DNA of 64,000 nt. Origin: Botryosphaeria dothidea (taxonomy: Eukaryota > Ascomycota > Dothideomycetes > Botryosphaeriales > Botryosphaeriaceae). Positions within the stretch are counted from its first letter, which is position 1. Every line of letters starts with the position of its first letter. Shown piece after piece: positions 11,098 to 23,154 of this stretch. The notes under the pieces were generated by a model. The model ran no database searches and was not told the origin of the DNA. It saw nothing but the letters and a program-made list of their open reading frames with translations. A program made the translations under genes and the position numbers. The stretch lies in contig WWBZ02000051.1 of the NCBI GenBank assembly GCA_011503125.2, positions 1,550,001 to 1,614,000 of the forward strand, in the 5' to 3' direction.

Positions 11098-12515
11098 TGC
11101 GACTTGTGCGGGCCGCAGCAGGATGTTTGGAGAGCTTGTTCCCTCGCCTAAAGATGCGGCGCGGAAAGTTTTAAGGGCGGCAGCACGGCGTTGGCGGCGG
11201 GATCACGCGCGGGCTGGACTTTCAACTGGGCGAGTGGCTGGTGGCAGGTGCCAGAGAGGCATGATGGGGGGCCAAGCGACCGGAAACAGTCGACGTGGAG
11301 CCTGGGGTCACCCCTGCGCCTCCAGCCCTCCGCCGACCGGATCATCGCCCATGCCCTCTGTGCCCTGAGAGCACAAACCACGCGATCGTCGCCGTGGTCG
11401 CAGCGTCAGTCTCCCTAGCTACGTGATGCCATGCGAGACTTGGTATCTGCTGCCAGCGCGCTCTCTGGGCCCGAGTTCCAGATTCAGCCCGCACCCGCTC
11501 TTGGCAGACACACGCTGCCAAAAGCTCCTGGACACGTCCGTCTCCTCACGTTTCCCGTTTTGACTTTTGAGTGCATCTTGCCTTGCATGGGGAAAGGCAA
11601 CAGGTTGAAACAATGACCTTCTCTCATTGCTTACCCTCTGCATCAAACCCAAGATTCTCAGCGCACGGCCTCGGATGTGGTCACACATGCTCCCGAAGTC
11701 ACAAGCGATCAAGGAGTTATTGCGATATGTCACTATCTTGAGAACCCATGCAAATGTCTACTGATGATATTGTTTGACTAAAGCACGAAAGAAAGCATCC
11801 CAGAGACGAAGATGAAGAAGCAGACTAAGCAGAAGAAGCAAGCTTTCATAATACGTCCCCTCCCCTTCCGCCACATTACCGTGTCCTTCTTCGAAACCAT
11901 CAAGCTTTTACCCCTATCGAAGAGGATCTGTCTCACGATAACCCAGGTGTCATGACTGGTAACGAGAGCCTTTCCCAAGATATGTTTCCAGAAGAAAACT
12001 AAGATTTTGGTGCTGATATGATGCCATCCAGGATCTTCTCAGCGCGGTCGGCGTGGTCCCGTAATCAACTGTCTCGACAGTTACGCCCAAGAAAGTCGAC
12101 ACATGGCCTGACTTGTCGGCCTGTAGATCCGACACGCTCGCCAACAGGTTGTTCAAACCGGCCGACTGAGATCATACGATTGCAATAGAAAACACGAGCT
12201 GGTGAAAGGACAAATCCAGGAAGTGCAAAATGAATGGGTGCTGCCGATACCATGCTGACTGTAGGTGATGTGAACATCGGAAATGAAAAAGGGCACCTTG
12301 TCCATTCCAACTATGCGCGGTAGGAAGGCAAGTCAAACTGACTATACCAAGACGCATACGATTGGAAAACAGCCGAAAAATTTTCGATGATGAAGAGCTC
12401 GACATGAGAGTCGTAGAAAGTGGTTGATACATACATGTATCGATTTTCATGTGTAAGATCGTGACGAGGCTTGCCTGCCCTGATTCTATGAGGTAGACGC
12501 GAAGACGATGTGAAT
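11098..12515. other. Intergenic: sey1 promoter and Pumilio-gene 3' region
   Basis: A 1.4 kb stretch between two minus-strand genes. The part next to 11098 should be the sey1 promoter and leader, the part next to 12515 the 3' UTR of the Pumilio-family gene. Short open frames around 11778-12450 lack recognisable domains, and I could not join them into a spliced model. Nothing else supported. Confidence 0.55.
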
Positions 12516-15231
12516 TCAGCGGTAGCCGCCGTAGCTACGACCGTTGTAGCTGCTGTTCCTGTTCAGCTGCATGCCAGCCGGGGGACCAGGGCGCGTAGCG
12601 TAAGCCGGGTTGCTGCACAGCATCGCCACACGGGAGCCGTACTTAGAACCGCGGAGGGATACCATGTGCTTGCGAACGTGCGAAGCCACAATCTCACGGT
12701 GCTGGGGGCTCGAGTTGGACAAAATGTATTGGATAAGGTAGTTGCCGAACTGGTCTCCTGCAATGTCAACAAGCGGCATGCGTGGGCGGTCAGAACGGCC
12801 CTCGCAGACCCTCTCCAGGTAGCGATCAAGAAACTCGGTGCCGCCTATCTTCAGGCACTTCTCGATGACCTTCGAGGCGTACTGGTCCATGCTATACTCC
12901 GTGGCATAACGAAGGATATGATCGATGGCACGGTTGCGGTCTTGAGGAGCTCCGTGCTCGCAGATGTGCTGAATGCACCAGTTGCCAAACTGCCCGTGCG
13001 AGATGATGTCGATGCTCGCCAGAACCTCCTCGATGCAGGGGCGCTTGTCCTCTTCGAGACAGTTCTCGAAGATGTTCTGGACTACAAGACTGCCTGTCTC
13101 GCCGAGAGCGACCTCGTGCCACATGCCGCGAAGGGCCTCATTGACGTATTTCATGATCTGCGGAGGAGAGTCGCTCCAGCGGAGCTCGAACAGCTTCTGC
13201 CAGACGTGGCATGCATAGCGATGGACAACAGTCTCAGGAATGCGGCGGAGCAACTCGTGGACCATGATCGCTTTGTACTCTTCTGGAACAGCATCAAAAG
13301 CCTTCTGGATGACATGGCAACCGAAAGCATCCATGCTGAGCTGCAAAGTATTGCCACGAATGGCCTGGGCAATCGCAATAACCTGCTCCTGAGTGCCATG
13401 CTCGAAGCAGCGCTGGACGAGGAAGTTGCCGAATCGGTTAATCATTAAGGGGTAAGCCTGAGAGATGATCGACTCGACGATTGCGAACTTCTGCTCAGCG
13501 GTCCCGACCTTGAGCTTCTGCTGCAGGAAGATAGACGCCTGCTGGTCATTGTTCTGGACAATCTTATTGACAATGAGATCCCAGTTGCAATTCTGGCTGC
13601 GGTCGAGAAGGCGACGGTAGTTGATCGGCTCGTTCGGCGAAATGTAAGTAGAGCCCGACTGATCACCAGGTGCCCCCCAAACCGGCTTGGAGTCGTTCAC
13701 AACGTTGAACTCAGCCGCAGTCGGGGACAGACGGCTTCCAACGGGACCGGCCTGGTAGGTACCCGAGGCCTGATACATGCCATTGCTCTGCATATGCGGC
13801 GGGCTGAAACGAGGACCGCTAACAGGAGCGTTGTAGGCATAGTTGCCGGGCCAGCCGTTGTTGCGTCCACCGAATGCAGAAGTAGGCCTGCTGGGAGGGT
13901 TCATACGTGACATCGAGTAATGTGTGGGATCATCCATAAGCTGGGCATTGCCACGATAGCCGCCATCCATGGGTCCAGCCATGTTGTACGGTTGGGCTTG
14001 GATAGGTCCGTAACCAGGATGAGCGCTCATGCCAAGTCCTAGGCCAGCTGTGAAAGGCTGGCGTCCAGCAGTGTTCCAAGCGCTCATGCCGTAACCAGGG
14101 GCCTGGTCCATTGGTGCTGAGACCTGGTACGAGAGGTTGGGCTTGAATCCACCGTTCCAGATCGCCGGGTTGGCAGAAGGCCGGCCACGATTGAAGTTGG
14201 AGGTCGGGAAAGCCTCGTTCGCCGCGACTGGAGTCTCTTCGTGGGGTGGCCAAGTGTCACTGCGAGGCAGAGTGGATGGGATCTTAGCCGCATTGTTGAA
14301 CGAGTACTGCATCTTGCCGTCGGAGCTGTCGCTCTGAGGCTCATATCCTGTATCGGATTGCGGACCAAGAGCTTGGTTGACTGTGTGATTGGCGATATGG
14401 GTCTGGGAAAGCTCTGTTTCTTTGCGGGCGAGCTCTTGCTTAGTGTACTCGAGTTCCTTCTGCAGGCGAAAGAGTACGGTTGGATCAGTCTTCGAGAGGG
14501 TATTCATGTAAGCCTCGCTGGACTCGGTCGCCGGTGTGTTGGCCTTGTCGGGCGACGCAGTGATCGAGTTATCACCGTTGGACGACGAGTCGATCTTGTA
14601 AGCAGTGAGCGGAGGCTGAACATCACTAGCAGAACGGCCATGCTCATGCTCTAGGGAGAGTTTGAACACCCAGTCGGTACTTACGGGTACAGCTGCGGCC
14701 ATGAGGAGATCCTTCTGAACAACTCCAACCTGGGTTTCGGCAGGAGGAGCGAGGTCGTTCTTCTGTCTGTCCAAGATGTTCTGCTGCTCGGAAAGCTTGG
14801 CCAGAAGGGTGTTCATGGGCGATTCGCCCTCAGAAGCAGACTCCGGAGACGAATCGATCTTTAGCATCTGATGCATGGAGTCAGCAGCAATGTCGACAGC
14901 AACGGAGCCATCGATGCAGCTGACCTTCGAAGGTTTGCGGCTGGAAGCACGGGGTGGCTGATTTCCTAGCTTTGAAGTGGTCAACGGAATCGGGGACTCG
15001 GTGCGGGCGATGTTCTGGCCGTGTCTCTTGACGCCCTGGGTTTGAGTTGGCTGCAAATCCAACGGAAGCTGGGTATGAGAAGGGAGGTAGTGTGAGGAAG
15101 GATCGAGACGCTGGACTTACCACACTGCCTTCAAAGGCGTTGGGTGAAGACTCGAAACTGTTCTCGTCGCTGCGAAAACCAAATGGCGAGGTCGAGGTCT
15201 TACGCGGGGTCGGAGATCCGTTGGCCGCCAT
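12516..15231 (-). CDS. Pumilio-family (PUF) RNA-binding protein
   Basis: Two exons: 15231-15121 and 15068-12516, 887 residues. A second in-frame acceptor about 20 nt further into exon 2 is also possible. Residues 1-510 are mostly disordered (Ser/Pro, then Gly/Tyr/Met-rich), with a short coiled coil at about 230-260. Residues about 520-860 form the PUF array. Successive repeat cores read NRFGNFLVQR, DAFGCHVIQK, HRYACHVWQK, GETGSLVVQN, GQFGNWCIQH, DQYASKVIEK and DQFGNYLIQY, then a capping SKYGSRVAML. By the published PUF code these specify U, A, A, A, U, G, U from repeat 2 to repeat 8, that is 5'-UGUAAAU-3' on RNA. PUF proteins bind 3' UTRs and repress or localise mRNAs in the cytoplasm. The low-complexity N-terminus and C-terminal PUF array resemble the fission-yeast Mpf1/Mcp2 group more than Puf3, but that sub-assignment is tentative. 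Confidence 0.92.
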
Positions 15232-15910
15232 AATGCTGACTTTGGTGACGGAAGGTGCAATCTACCGGGACGCGGTTGGCTGCAGCGTGTGAGGGTCTGA
15301 CGATGGGCGGTAAACAGTAGTACCGGACGTAAGATGCGTGGCGTCCCACAAAGGAGTTCTGGTCGGCCGGCGTCAGTGACTTGGGTCAGATCGTAGAGAG
15401 TGTAAATGTCAGAGAAAATGGGCTGCGGATTGCTGTGCGATGGGGTGACAGCTGGATGACGGGAGAAGAGAGCGGAGGTAAAGGCAGCGGCAGAGGACTC
15501 GCGCCCACGGACCCGGGCGGCCGGGCTCTGAATTGAGGAGCGGCGGCGGCGGGGTGGCAGCTTGCTTACCGAGATATTCGAGGCCCGACGGTGTCAAGTC
15601 AAAGCATGGGAAGGTGCGAGAAGCAGACGCGGTAGGAGACTGCGGCTCCTGCAAGACGCAACACGGAGCGGCGACGAAGCTGCAACACGGTGTCCAGGTG
15701 GAGCAAAGAAGCAAGGACGAGTGTTGGAGGAAGGTTGTTGAAGATGCGTTGGCTGCAAATGAAAAGAGGCGGCTTTATGGAGCGGCGCGCTTTCACCTGC
15801 GCACACAATAGCAGCAGCTGCACCTGATTCGTGACGCTCACTGGACCCTGACATAGAAAACAAGGCCAGTCAATGATTAATCAGGCTAGACCGGCCAGAA
15901 TGTACTGCCC
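15232..15910. other. Intergenic: Pumilio-gene promoter and esterase 3' region
   Basis: Promoter and leader of the Pumilio gene plus the 3' UTR of the next minus-strand gene. No coding frame or RNA gene is supported. Confidence 0.55.
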
Positions 15911-18779
15911 TCAGGCAAAGAACGACGTGCTTGCGATGCTCCACCTCTCGTCAAAGAAGCCCATGGCAATCGCACCTTCTGCGCCCTTCCATCCGCTGCT
16001 CTTGTCCAACACCACGAAGTCAGGCTGGCTCACGCCTGTCTGTGTCGGTGCCAGTCTGGCCGCCATTGCAGCGCTTTCGGCCGTCTTCCCCCACACAACG
16101 AGCTCCAGGCTCTCTTTCCCGGCGGTCCCAGGTCGCAAGAAAATTGCTGCCACGTCATCTTGCTCACCAAAAATATACTCTTCACCCGACGGAGCTCGGA
16201 CAGACAACAGCCCCTCGCTCCTCACTTGAATTGGAAAATCGCTAATCGGGCTTGCTGGCAGCTCAGCACCCACAGCAATAGTGATTGCGTTGCCCGTGCC
16301 GGGAGTGCCGTCTATCACTGCATCTGCGGAGAAGTAGGTGTACAAATTACGGGAAATCTGCAGTGCAATGCGATCTGTGCCTGTGCCATGAGTCTGAATT
16401 GCGAAAGTGCCGTTCGAACGCAGGATGGCGTCAATTGTTCCAAGTTGTTTGCCGCGTCGAAAGCTCTGAGAGTCAACATCATTCTGTCTATGTCAGCAAG
16501 GCTTCGCTTCGCGAATGGTCATTCTACTCACTTCCCACATTCCGTTAGTCCATGTCACCGTTGATTGGCCGCTGACGGTGAACGTCGCAGCAGGAGAGGC
16601 TGTATTCTGTCTTTGGACGACAACTGTTGCGGACTGACACTCATGTGGGCTGACACGGAAGCTGAGGATATTCTTCGTCTGCACGGTATATATGCAGGTC
16701 TCCTCGTCACGCGGGTCTATGGAGACCTCCATTCTGCCGTACCGGCCAGGCGTCTCAAGCTGGGTTACTGTAATACCACCTTTGGATCCCATATCTCCAG
16801 GAGTGGCGACCACGATGGTGAAGCGCTTCAGAGATTTGGTGACCGCTATGCCGTCTGGAATGTGTTCTCGATAAAATTCGCGCAAAGGCTCTGTCGTCAT
16901 TATCCCGTCGAAGTAGTGTTCGGAGCCCGGAATCTCATAGTAATCGACATTGCCACCACGCTGCGATAAAAGGAAATTCATGAGTCGAGAATGGAAAGTT
17001 GGTACATTAGTATCAGCTCCGCCATGGGACTGTAGAACTGGTATAGCTTCGCAGTTCTCAGACAAAAGCTCGTGGCGGTAGGTGTTCAATGCTGAACGGA
17101 GTACCGATTGCCGACCAGGATCGATAGTCGGCATCCAGAATTCGTATGGGACGTACCGTTCGATCGAGAGGTATCCAGAGACAGGAATGGCTGCAATAAT
17201 TTTGTCTGGTCTGTGCGTCATTGCGTACCAGGTACCTTGTCCGCCGTTCGAGTGGCCACTGACAAGCCAGCGGTCTACATCAACTCCTGTTCCGTTCCAA
17301 GAATTGTAATTGATCCAATTCGGGATGGCAGATACGGCAGCCTCAACATCTGGGAAGCCCCAGACATGCCAGTCATCCGCACTCCAAGCCGTCACCCCGG
17401 TCGGGAAGAGCACCCAAGCACATAGATCCGGAAGGGGATCAAGAGCACGGGCAACGCCATCAACATCTGCCTCGAGCCCTGCTCCGTGGAACTGAAGGAG
17501 AACCGGAGCAGATGTTTGGGAGCCGCAAGTGGCATTTCGAGCGGGTGGGCGCAGCATTGCATAAGAAACGATGCCACCAGGATGTACGAAAGTGATTTTG
17601 TGCGAATCATAGGTTGACCTCTTAACGACTGGCTGCGTACCTGTTGCGATCATTAATGATCCAGCGCCACTGTACGTGTACAGAACTTCCAGGCGCAATT
17701 GAGATATGTCCGGGTCCTTCAGATAAAGCTTGAATTGAATTGGCTTTGTCTGGCCCGGTGCGATATCAAGCCGAGAGAAGTTGCCGGAGCCTGACTCCCA
17801 CCCGCTCTGACACATTATCAGTAGTTGTTTGTTATGATGGATTGATCAGTGGATATGAAGAAGGACGAATCCACGAAAAACCTACACTATTCTCTGGTCT
17901 GACACCGAGGATGCTGATGACATCGGAACCAGTATTGCGCACAGACACAGACCCATATTCGCTGCAAAATCTGCCATCTACGATATCCGGAATTTTAATG
18001 CGCTCTTCTGTAACTTCCAACGGACTGATGCAGAACCTGAGCGCAAGATCAGTAGTGATTTGCGGGTCGCCTTCGGTAATTCCACCAAACGCTCGGACGT
18101 CACGAACGAGTCTAAGATCAAGGCGGTGTGTTCCGGGCTCAAGATGCAGCACAGGCGGTGCTTTACGATAAGAGTAAAAGTCGCCCCCGAAGTAGGGTAC
18201 TCCATCGACCTCAAATTCGAGGAGCCAATCCGTGTAGAGAATGACGGATTGAGTCGTGTCAGCAACGATTGTGATCTCACCACGAGCCCATGCTTGAAAC
18301 TGCAAGGCAGACCATCCATATACAGTCTGCAGGAATTGCCAGTCAACATCGGAGAAAGATACGGCCAAGGACGCATTTGCTCCGGTCGCGTTGCTCTCTA
18401 CATTGGTAGCTTTGAGAGTGGACCATCGTGCAGTGGCATTGGCGGGCAGGGAGCTCTTGAAAGTTGCGGAATTGTTGAAATCTAAGCTACGAAAGCCGCC
18501 GAAGAACTCGAGCGGATCAGCGCCCCACGGGGCCTCTACATCGGATCAGTATTAGACGCTTGCGACATGAGGATCTGGAGCCATGCCTCGAGTCCCAATC
18601 TGGAACGGACCAAGCACTTGCCAGTCAGTGGAAAACTGAATGGTTGCAGAGTCGAGGGATGCCGCTTTGGCAAAGATACTTTGCAAAGGTAACATAAAAC
18701 TGTCCATGAGGCGGGTCGCGCGGACAGCGCATACGAGGACGAAAGCAACATGCAGAAGCGAATGTGTCAGACGCGCCAT
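15911..18779 (-). CDS. Large secreted alpha/beta-hydrolase (serine esterase or prolyl-oligopeptidase-like)
   Basis: Four exons: 18779-18587, 18535-17886, 17806-16532, 16483-15911, giving 896 residues in one closed frame. The N-terminus is a signal peptide (MARLTHSLLHVAFVLVCAV). Residues about 60-280 form a beta-rich domain. The hydrolase core follows: oxyanion region LLQFHGAG, nucleophile elbow GHSNGGQG (Ser near 467), Asp near 546 in HGGADTNVP and His near 578 in GSEHYFDG, a complete Ser-Asp-His triad. A C-terminal beta-rich domain of about 250 residues follows. The protein is probably secreted; the substrate is not evident. Intron 1 needs a GC donor (G|GCATGG) to keep the frame and give the plausible junction GTREAPWGADPLE. 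Intron 2 uses gtaggt, intron 3 gtgagt. A peptidase or polysaccharide/phenolic esterase role is possible. Confidence 0.85.
18536..18586 (-). other. Probable GC-AG intron in the secreted esterase gene
   Basis: No GT donor gives an open frame here. Taking GC at 18586 as donor and AG at 18536 as acceptor removes 51 nt, includes a CTAAT-like branch point, and joins the two exons in phase 1. The full gene then has exactly 897 codons including stop. Confidence 0.65.
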
Positions 18780-19309
18780 TTTGGTAGAGAATCCAGAGGT
18801 ACAGAGATGAGCGAATCGATCGTCGACACGGTCTTGATGGCTGGTGGCGTTGAAGTTAAGGTGGAGTTGGAGGGAGTTTCCTTTCCAGGACTAGCGCTGG
18901 CTGCATGGCATTGGCGTGCATAAAAGATCCCTGACAAAGGCCGCGCGTGCATAACTCGGGTTCGTTCGTTCCTTCAACGTCCAAACTCGACCCAGCCCCG
19001 GCCCACCCACAGCGCAACACTCGCCCGGACGTCTGCAGAGCCTCAAGCCCGACCTGTATGCAACAGCGCGCCCGCACCGCTCCCGCACCGCGTCAACTGT
19101 CTTCGTATCCATTCTGAGTGCGTTACGCTCGTTGTCACCCGCGTAACACGAGACTCTCGAACGACATACGTTGCCATCGCGCCTCGCCCGCCCGCCGGTA
19201 TATTGCGCCATTGCCTGTCGCTCATCCGTCCGCACCGCCCTCTCGCCTCTGTCGGTGACCTCTCCCATGGCTTGAGCGACTTTACACAATCCCGCAGCGA
19301 CCCGGCCTT
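18780..19309. other. Divergent promoter region
   Basis: This 530 bp gap separates the start codons of the minus-strand esterase and the plus-strand transporter, so it must hold both promoters. No TATA box is well placed for either gene. No other feature is supported. Confidence 0.6.
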
Positions 19310-21009
19310 ATGGCAAACAACTCATATCCCCAGAACGAGGCGCATTCCTCGGCCTCTGCGTCGCCGAGCACCTTCAAGTTCCCAGCTTTCCAGCCCGACG
19401 TGCTACCCCCGCATTCAGAAGATACTACCATCGATATTGGAATCCCCGTTCGTTCGCCCAGCCCGCTGAAGAATGGTGAGAACGGCTTTCCACCGGGTGA
19501 CCGTTGGTACCCGCGCAAAGACAAGGCGGCTCGTTGGGGCAATGGCAACGCTGTCGGAGGAACAAGGCATGGACGTCAGAAGAGTTTGAGCGAAGCCATC
19601 AGGACTATCAAAGGTCGAAGAGCGAGTATCAGCCAAAACGCGCACGAAATTGCGGATGCGTTGAAGGCTCCTATCTCTGCCAAGCTCATTGTACGTTGCT
19701 TGCGGAAGACTGATATTACAATACTCTATGCTGACGGTCCTAGGTCCTTTGCGGCATATGGTACACCACCTCCATCATGTCGAACACGTCCTCGAAAGCC
19801 ATTCTGACCGCCTTTCCGAAGCCCGTCACGCTGACGCTCATACAATTTGGCTTTGTGTCCACGTGGTGCATTGTCCTGGCATGGCTGGCCAAAGTCTTTC
19901 CACGCTTAAAGGTTATGATCCCGGCCTTGAAATACGGTATTCGGCCTCCAAGTAAAGACCTAATACTCACGACCCTGCCGTTGACCCTGTTCCAAATTGG
20001 TGGCCACATCCTTAGTTCTGATGCTATGTCTCGAATCCCGGTCTCACTGGTTCACACCATCAAAGGCCTCTCGCCTCTATTCACCGTCCTGGCCTACAGA
20101 TTATACTTCAACATTCGCTACTCGAGCACCACATACTTGTCGCTCATTCCGCTGACATTTGGTGTGATTATGGCCTGCTCTGCGAACTTTTCCGGAAATT
20201 TCATAGGTCTGATCTGCGCGTTTGGCAGCGCCCTACTTTTTGTGACTCAGAATATCGTTTCGAAAAAGCTCTTCAACGAGGCGGAACAGGCGGAACAAGA
20301 CAATCAACCTGTAAAGAGAAGAAAACCAGATAAGCTGAACTTGCTTTGTTACTCTGCCGGCCTGGCATTTATTTTCACAGCACCTATTTGGTTCTTCTCC
20401 GAAGGCATTGACATCCTTGGAGACTTTCTGTACGATGCATCTATCGACCTCAATGTCAGGCCTGGCTCTCTGGACCACGGCCCACTGGTTCTGGAGTACA
20501 TTTTCAACGGAACTTTCCACTTCGGACAAAACCTTGTCGCCTTTGTCCTCCTTTCCATGGTCTCGCCTGTAACCTACTCCGTCGCAAGTTTGATCAAACG
20601 TGTCTTTGTCATCGTTTTCGCCATTATCTGGTTTGGCAAGCCCGTGACCAAGGTGCAGGCGGTCGGATTCGCCCTGACTTTCCTGGGGCTGTACTTGTAC
20701 GATCGTACACGGGACAACAAGGCCGACCAGAAGGCCAAAATGCTGCACTCGGCCAAGCAGGAGGCGCTGCTCCCACTGTCACTGGAGAAAATGAATGACC
20801 GGAGCTCGGGCAGCACTCCAGTGCAGCAAAGTTCCTACTCCAACGGTTACGTCAACGGATTCAACCGGGACGAGAAGAAGAACGACGATGTAGGGCCTGG
20901 TCGACCTAGAAGAGAAAGCGGTGTTGGGTGGTTGCCACGGGGCACTAAACAGGAGGAGACTTGGAGGCCTGGAGATTCGTCGCATGCGCACGGGGTGCGC
21001 GTTTCCTAG
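19310..21009 (+). CDS. Sly41-type drug/metabolite transporter (triose-phosphate-translocator domain)
   Basis: Two exons: 19310-19690 and 19744-21009, 548 residues. The first 120 residues are hydrophilic and face the cytosol. The core of about ten membrane helices runs from KLIVLCGIWYTTSIMSNTS to about residue 440, with TPT-family signatures such as PVSLVHTIKGLSPLFTVL, and MACSANFSGNFIGLICAFGS followed by QNIVSKKLF. The C-terminal 100 residues are again hydrophilic. The GIWY...SNT and HT.KGLSPLFT segments are typical of the Sly41 branch; yeast Sly41 is an ER multicopy suppressor of Ypt1 loss. Nucleotide-sugar transporters share the fold, so the substrate stays open. The donor at 19691 is gtacgt, the acceptor follows ctgacggtcctag. 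Confidence 0.88.
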
Positions 21010-21486
21010 ATCTGTCTATCTAGATGTGTCCATGAGTGTGAGGGCGTTGGGTCGGAATCCTTGTAAAGTCATGTATGTTGATTAAATGAAGCGGTATGAA
21101 TTTCTGTTAGAGATTGGGGAACCTGTAAGACGTACATATCGCTCCCCAATATTTAATTCATCCTTTCTATCTTTTTTGTATCTTATGCTTAGATCATGCG
21201 GTTTCTCGTTAAGTTCCTCGCGTATCCGGACGATAAAACGCAGCCACGATATTCAGCCGAACGGATGCGCTGGGACTTTCCGGCCGGTTGAATCCATCCA
21301 ACTTTAATTCTCCCATTTAACTTTAGATTGTGCGGGAAAGGGGGGGAAACAACAAATCTCTTGTCTCGGAAGAATGGTAGAATGCATAAAATTATGACAA
21401 AACAGGGGACCAGTAGTCTACAATACAAATCTGCATACATGCGAGATCTATCAAATCAGAAGGGTTCAATCGACTGTGACTCCAAC
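21010..21486. other. Convergent intergenic gap
   Basis: 3' UTRs of the Sly41-type transporter and the RTA1-family gene meet here. AT-rich relative to the flanking genes. No other feature supported. Confidence 0.6.
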
Positions 21487-22611
21487 TCAAGCAGCATCCT
21501 CAACGCTCCTCTTCGGAAGAATAGCCTCGGCACCTGCATCTCCGTCCCGCTCGCTGCCACGCTTTTCTCCCTTTCCCCTCGCGATCTTGCCGTCCTTTCC
21601 CCAGATATGGAACGGGTCGAGAGCCGCCTTCCACCAAGCCCTCTTATTCTTCTGTCTCTCGGCCTCGATCGCCGCGATCTCCTCATCGCTCATCTCCCAG
21701 AACTTCGTGCGCTTGTCGTGCCCGCGGGCAAGGCCGACGATATCGAAGGGATCGAAGAACGAGACAATCCAGGGCCTCTGATCACCCCAGCCGAGCCCCC
21801 GGCGCTCCGTCATGCCGTCCTGGCTGAGATAGACTTCATTGGAGGCGGGGAGGCGCGCTCCTGGGTGCCAGAAGTTCAGTATGAGGGTGTTGAGGAACAT
21901 GAGGACGGCTTCGAAGATGTAGAAGAAGTACTCGTGCGTGAAGAGCATGCCGGAGTAGCCTTCAAAGAACTCAACAATGCGGAAGATACAGCGGATGGTG
22001 ACGATAGCGGAGGTGGTGTAGAGGACGATGAGGACGGTGCGGAGCTTGTTGTTGAGTACGCCAGTACGTTGGGCGCGGATATGGAATTGAATGGCGAGGG
22101 CGATCAGGATGAGGAAGATTACGGCCTGCGTGATGAGGGAGGCTTTGACCATGATCTCGCCGTCTTCGCGTTCGCTGTTTGTTAGGGAGCTGTTGGTGAC
22201 TCGTACGGCACCGTTGGCGATTAGGGCCTCGACGATGACATCTAGGCCGAGGAAGGTGCTCAGAATGCGGCCAGGGTGCATTGGCGAGAGATACGGGACG
22301 TAGAAGAGTACCCGGGAGAGGACTAAGTAATTACTCGCAGCGTACACGGGTGGACCGCTCATCACCAGTACGTTTGAGGCGATGACAATCCCCAAGTCTT
22401 TGATGTGGTAGGCGCCAGCAAGACGCATTGCGAAGCCAACACTCATAAGGAGAGCGGCCCATGGGAGGAGAGTGGTGATCCGCCATGACTTGTAGCGGAT
22501 GTTTTGGTACAGGTGCACGACGCCCGAAATGAAGAAGAGGATCATGAAGATGATGGGCGCCACCTTGCTAGGGGCGTAGTACCACACGCTACCCTCGACG
22601 TATTGACCCAT
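21487..22611 (-). CDS. RTA1-family seven-helix membrane protein
   Basis: A single exon of 374 residues. Seven hydrophobic helices are visible, beginning with APIIFMILFFISGVVHLYQ. Diagnostic RTA1 signatures are present: the extracellular loop with PPVYAASNYLVLSRV, the RCIFRIVEFFEG helix start and YIFEAVLMFLNTLILNFWHP in the last helix. The C-terminal 90 residues are charged and cytosolic. Fungal RTA1 relatives (Rta1, Rsb1, Pug1) act at the plasma membrane in resistance to aminocholesterols, sphingoid-base export or porphyrin uptake; the ligand of this one cannot be read from sequence. A TATATA element lies about 130 nt upstream of the ATG. The gene is intronless, unlike most neighbours. Confidence 0.92.
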   Translation of the reverse strand: MGQYVEGSVWYYAPSKVAPIIFMILFFISGVVHLYQNIRYKSWRITTLLPWAALLMSVGFAMRLAGAYHIKDLGIVIASNVLVMSGPPVYAASNYLVLSRVLFYVPYLSPMHPGRILSTFLGLDVIVEALIANGAVRVTNSSLTNSEREDGEIMVKASLITQAVIFLILIALAIQFHIRAQRTGVLNNKLRTVLIVLYTTSAIVTIRCIFRIVEFFEGYSGMLFTHEYFFYIFEAVLMFLNTLILNFWHPGARLPASNEVYLSQDGMTERRGLGWGDQRPWIVSFFDPFDIVGLARGHDKRTKFWEMSDEEIAAIEAERQKNKRAWWKAALDPFHIWGKDGKIARGKGEKRGSERDGDAGAEAILPKRSVEDAA

Positions 22612-22737
22612 GACTGCTGGCTTGTGTAGGATAGTTGATAGATGAAGCGCTCAGAGAGGGCATAGATGGAGAAAAGAATTGAATTGAAGCTGTAGAGGTT
22701 GGATGTACAGAAGAAACACCGGAAGCCATCGCGAGTC

Positions 22738-22743
22738 TATATA
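22738..22743 (-). promoter_or_regulatory. TATA-box candidate for the RTA1-family gene
   Basis: TATATA within a palindromic context, about 130 nt upstream of the ATG. The distance suits a TATA box with a leader of roughly 80-100 nt. RTA1-family genes are often stress-inducible, and inducible fungal genes more often carry TATA. Confidence 0.4.
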
Positions 22744-23154
22744 GACGGAGGTCTGCCTGGAGTGAGAGGGCAAGGCAGATTTCTTTGTCCCGCACGCATC
22801 TATGCATGGATGGATTTAGTGGACCGTCATATGTGTAGTTGGCAAGACAGAATGTGCGCATGGCCACAGGAAGCAAGTGAATGCATGGCGGCGTTGCGAC
22901 ATGGCTTGAAGCTGAGAACGGAAAAGGTAAAGGGTCGCGAATGTGAGGGTCCACCGGTGGTTTACCAGGCGACGGCGCGAGGCGAAGCAACGGCAGGATT
23001 CAGAGATCAGGGAAAAGGACCATTCAGCATAGCACATGGGCAAGGCAGCAAACAAGGCTGAGTTGGGTGATGGTGAGTGCGGAACGGTGGGGCGCGGGAC
23101 GTCGTTGCGCGCGGGCGGGCGGTGTAGTTGCGGCGAGATGTTAGGGGGGAAGAA

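Noticed and set aside
12510..13448. 312-residue open frame on the plus strand
   Set aside because: Antisense to the Pumilio repeats; long only because of codon bias in the real gene.
14649..14684. Possible 34-36 nt micro-intron in the Pumilio gene (GTAAGT donor, CTAG acceptor)
   Set aside because: Shorter than normal fungal introns, without a clear branch point, and the frame is open without splicing; a 36 nt removal would be neutral to frame, so only transcripts can decide.
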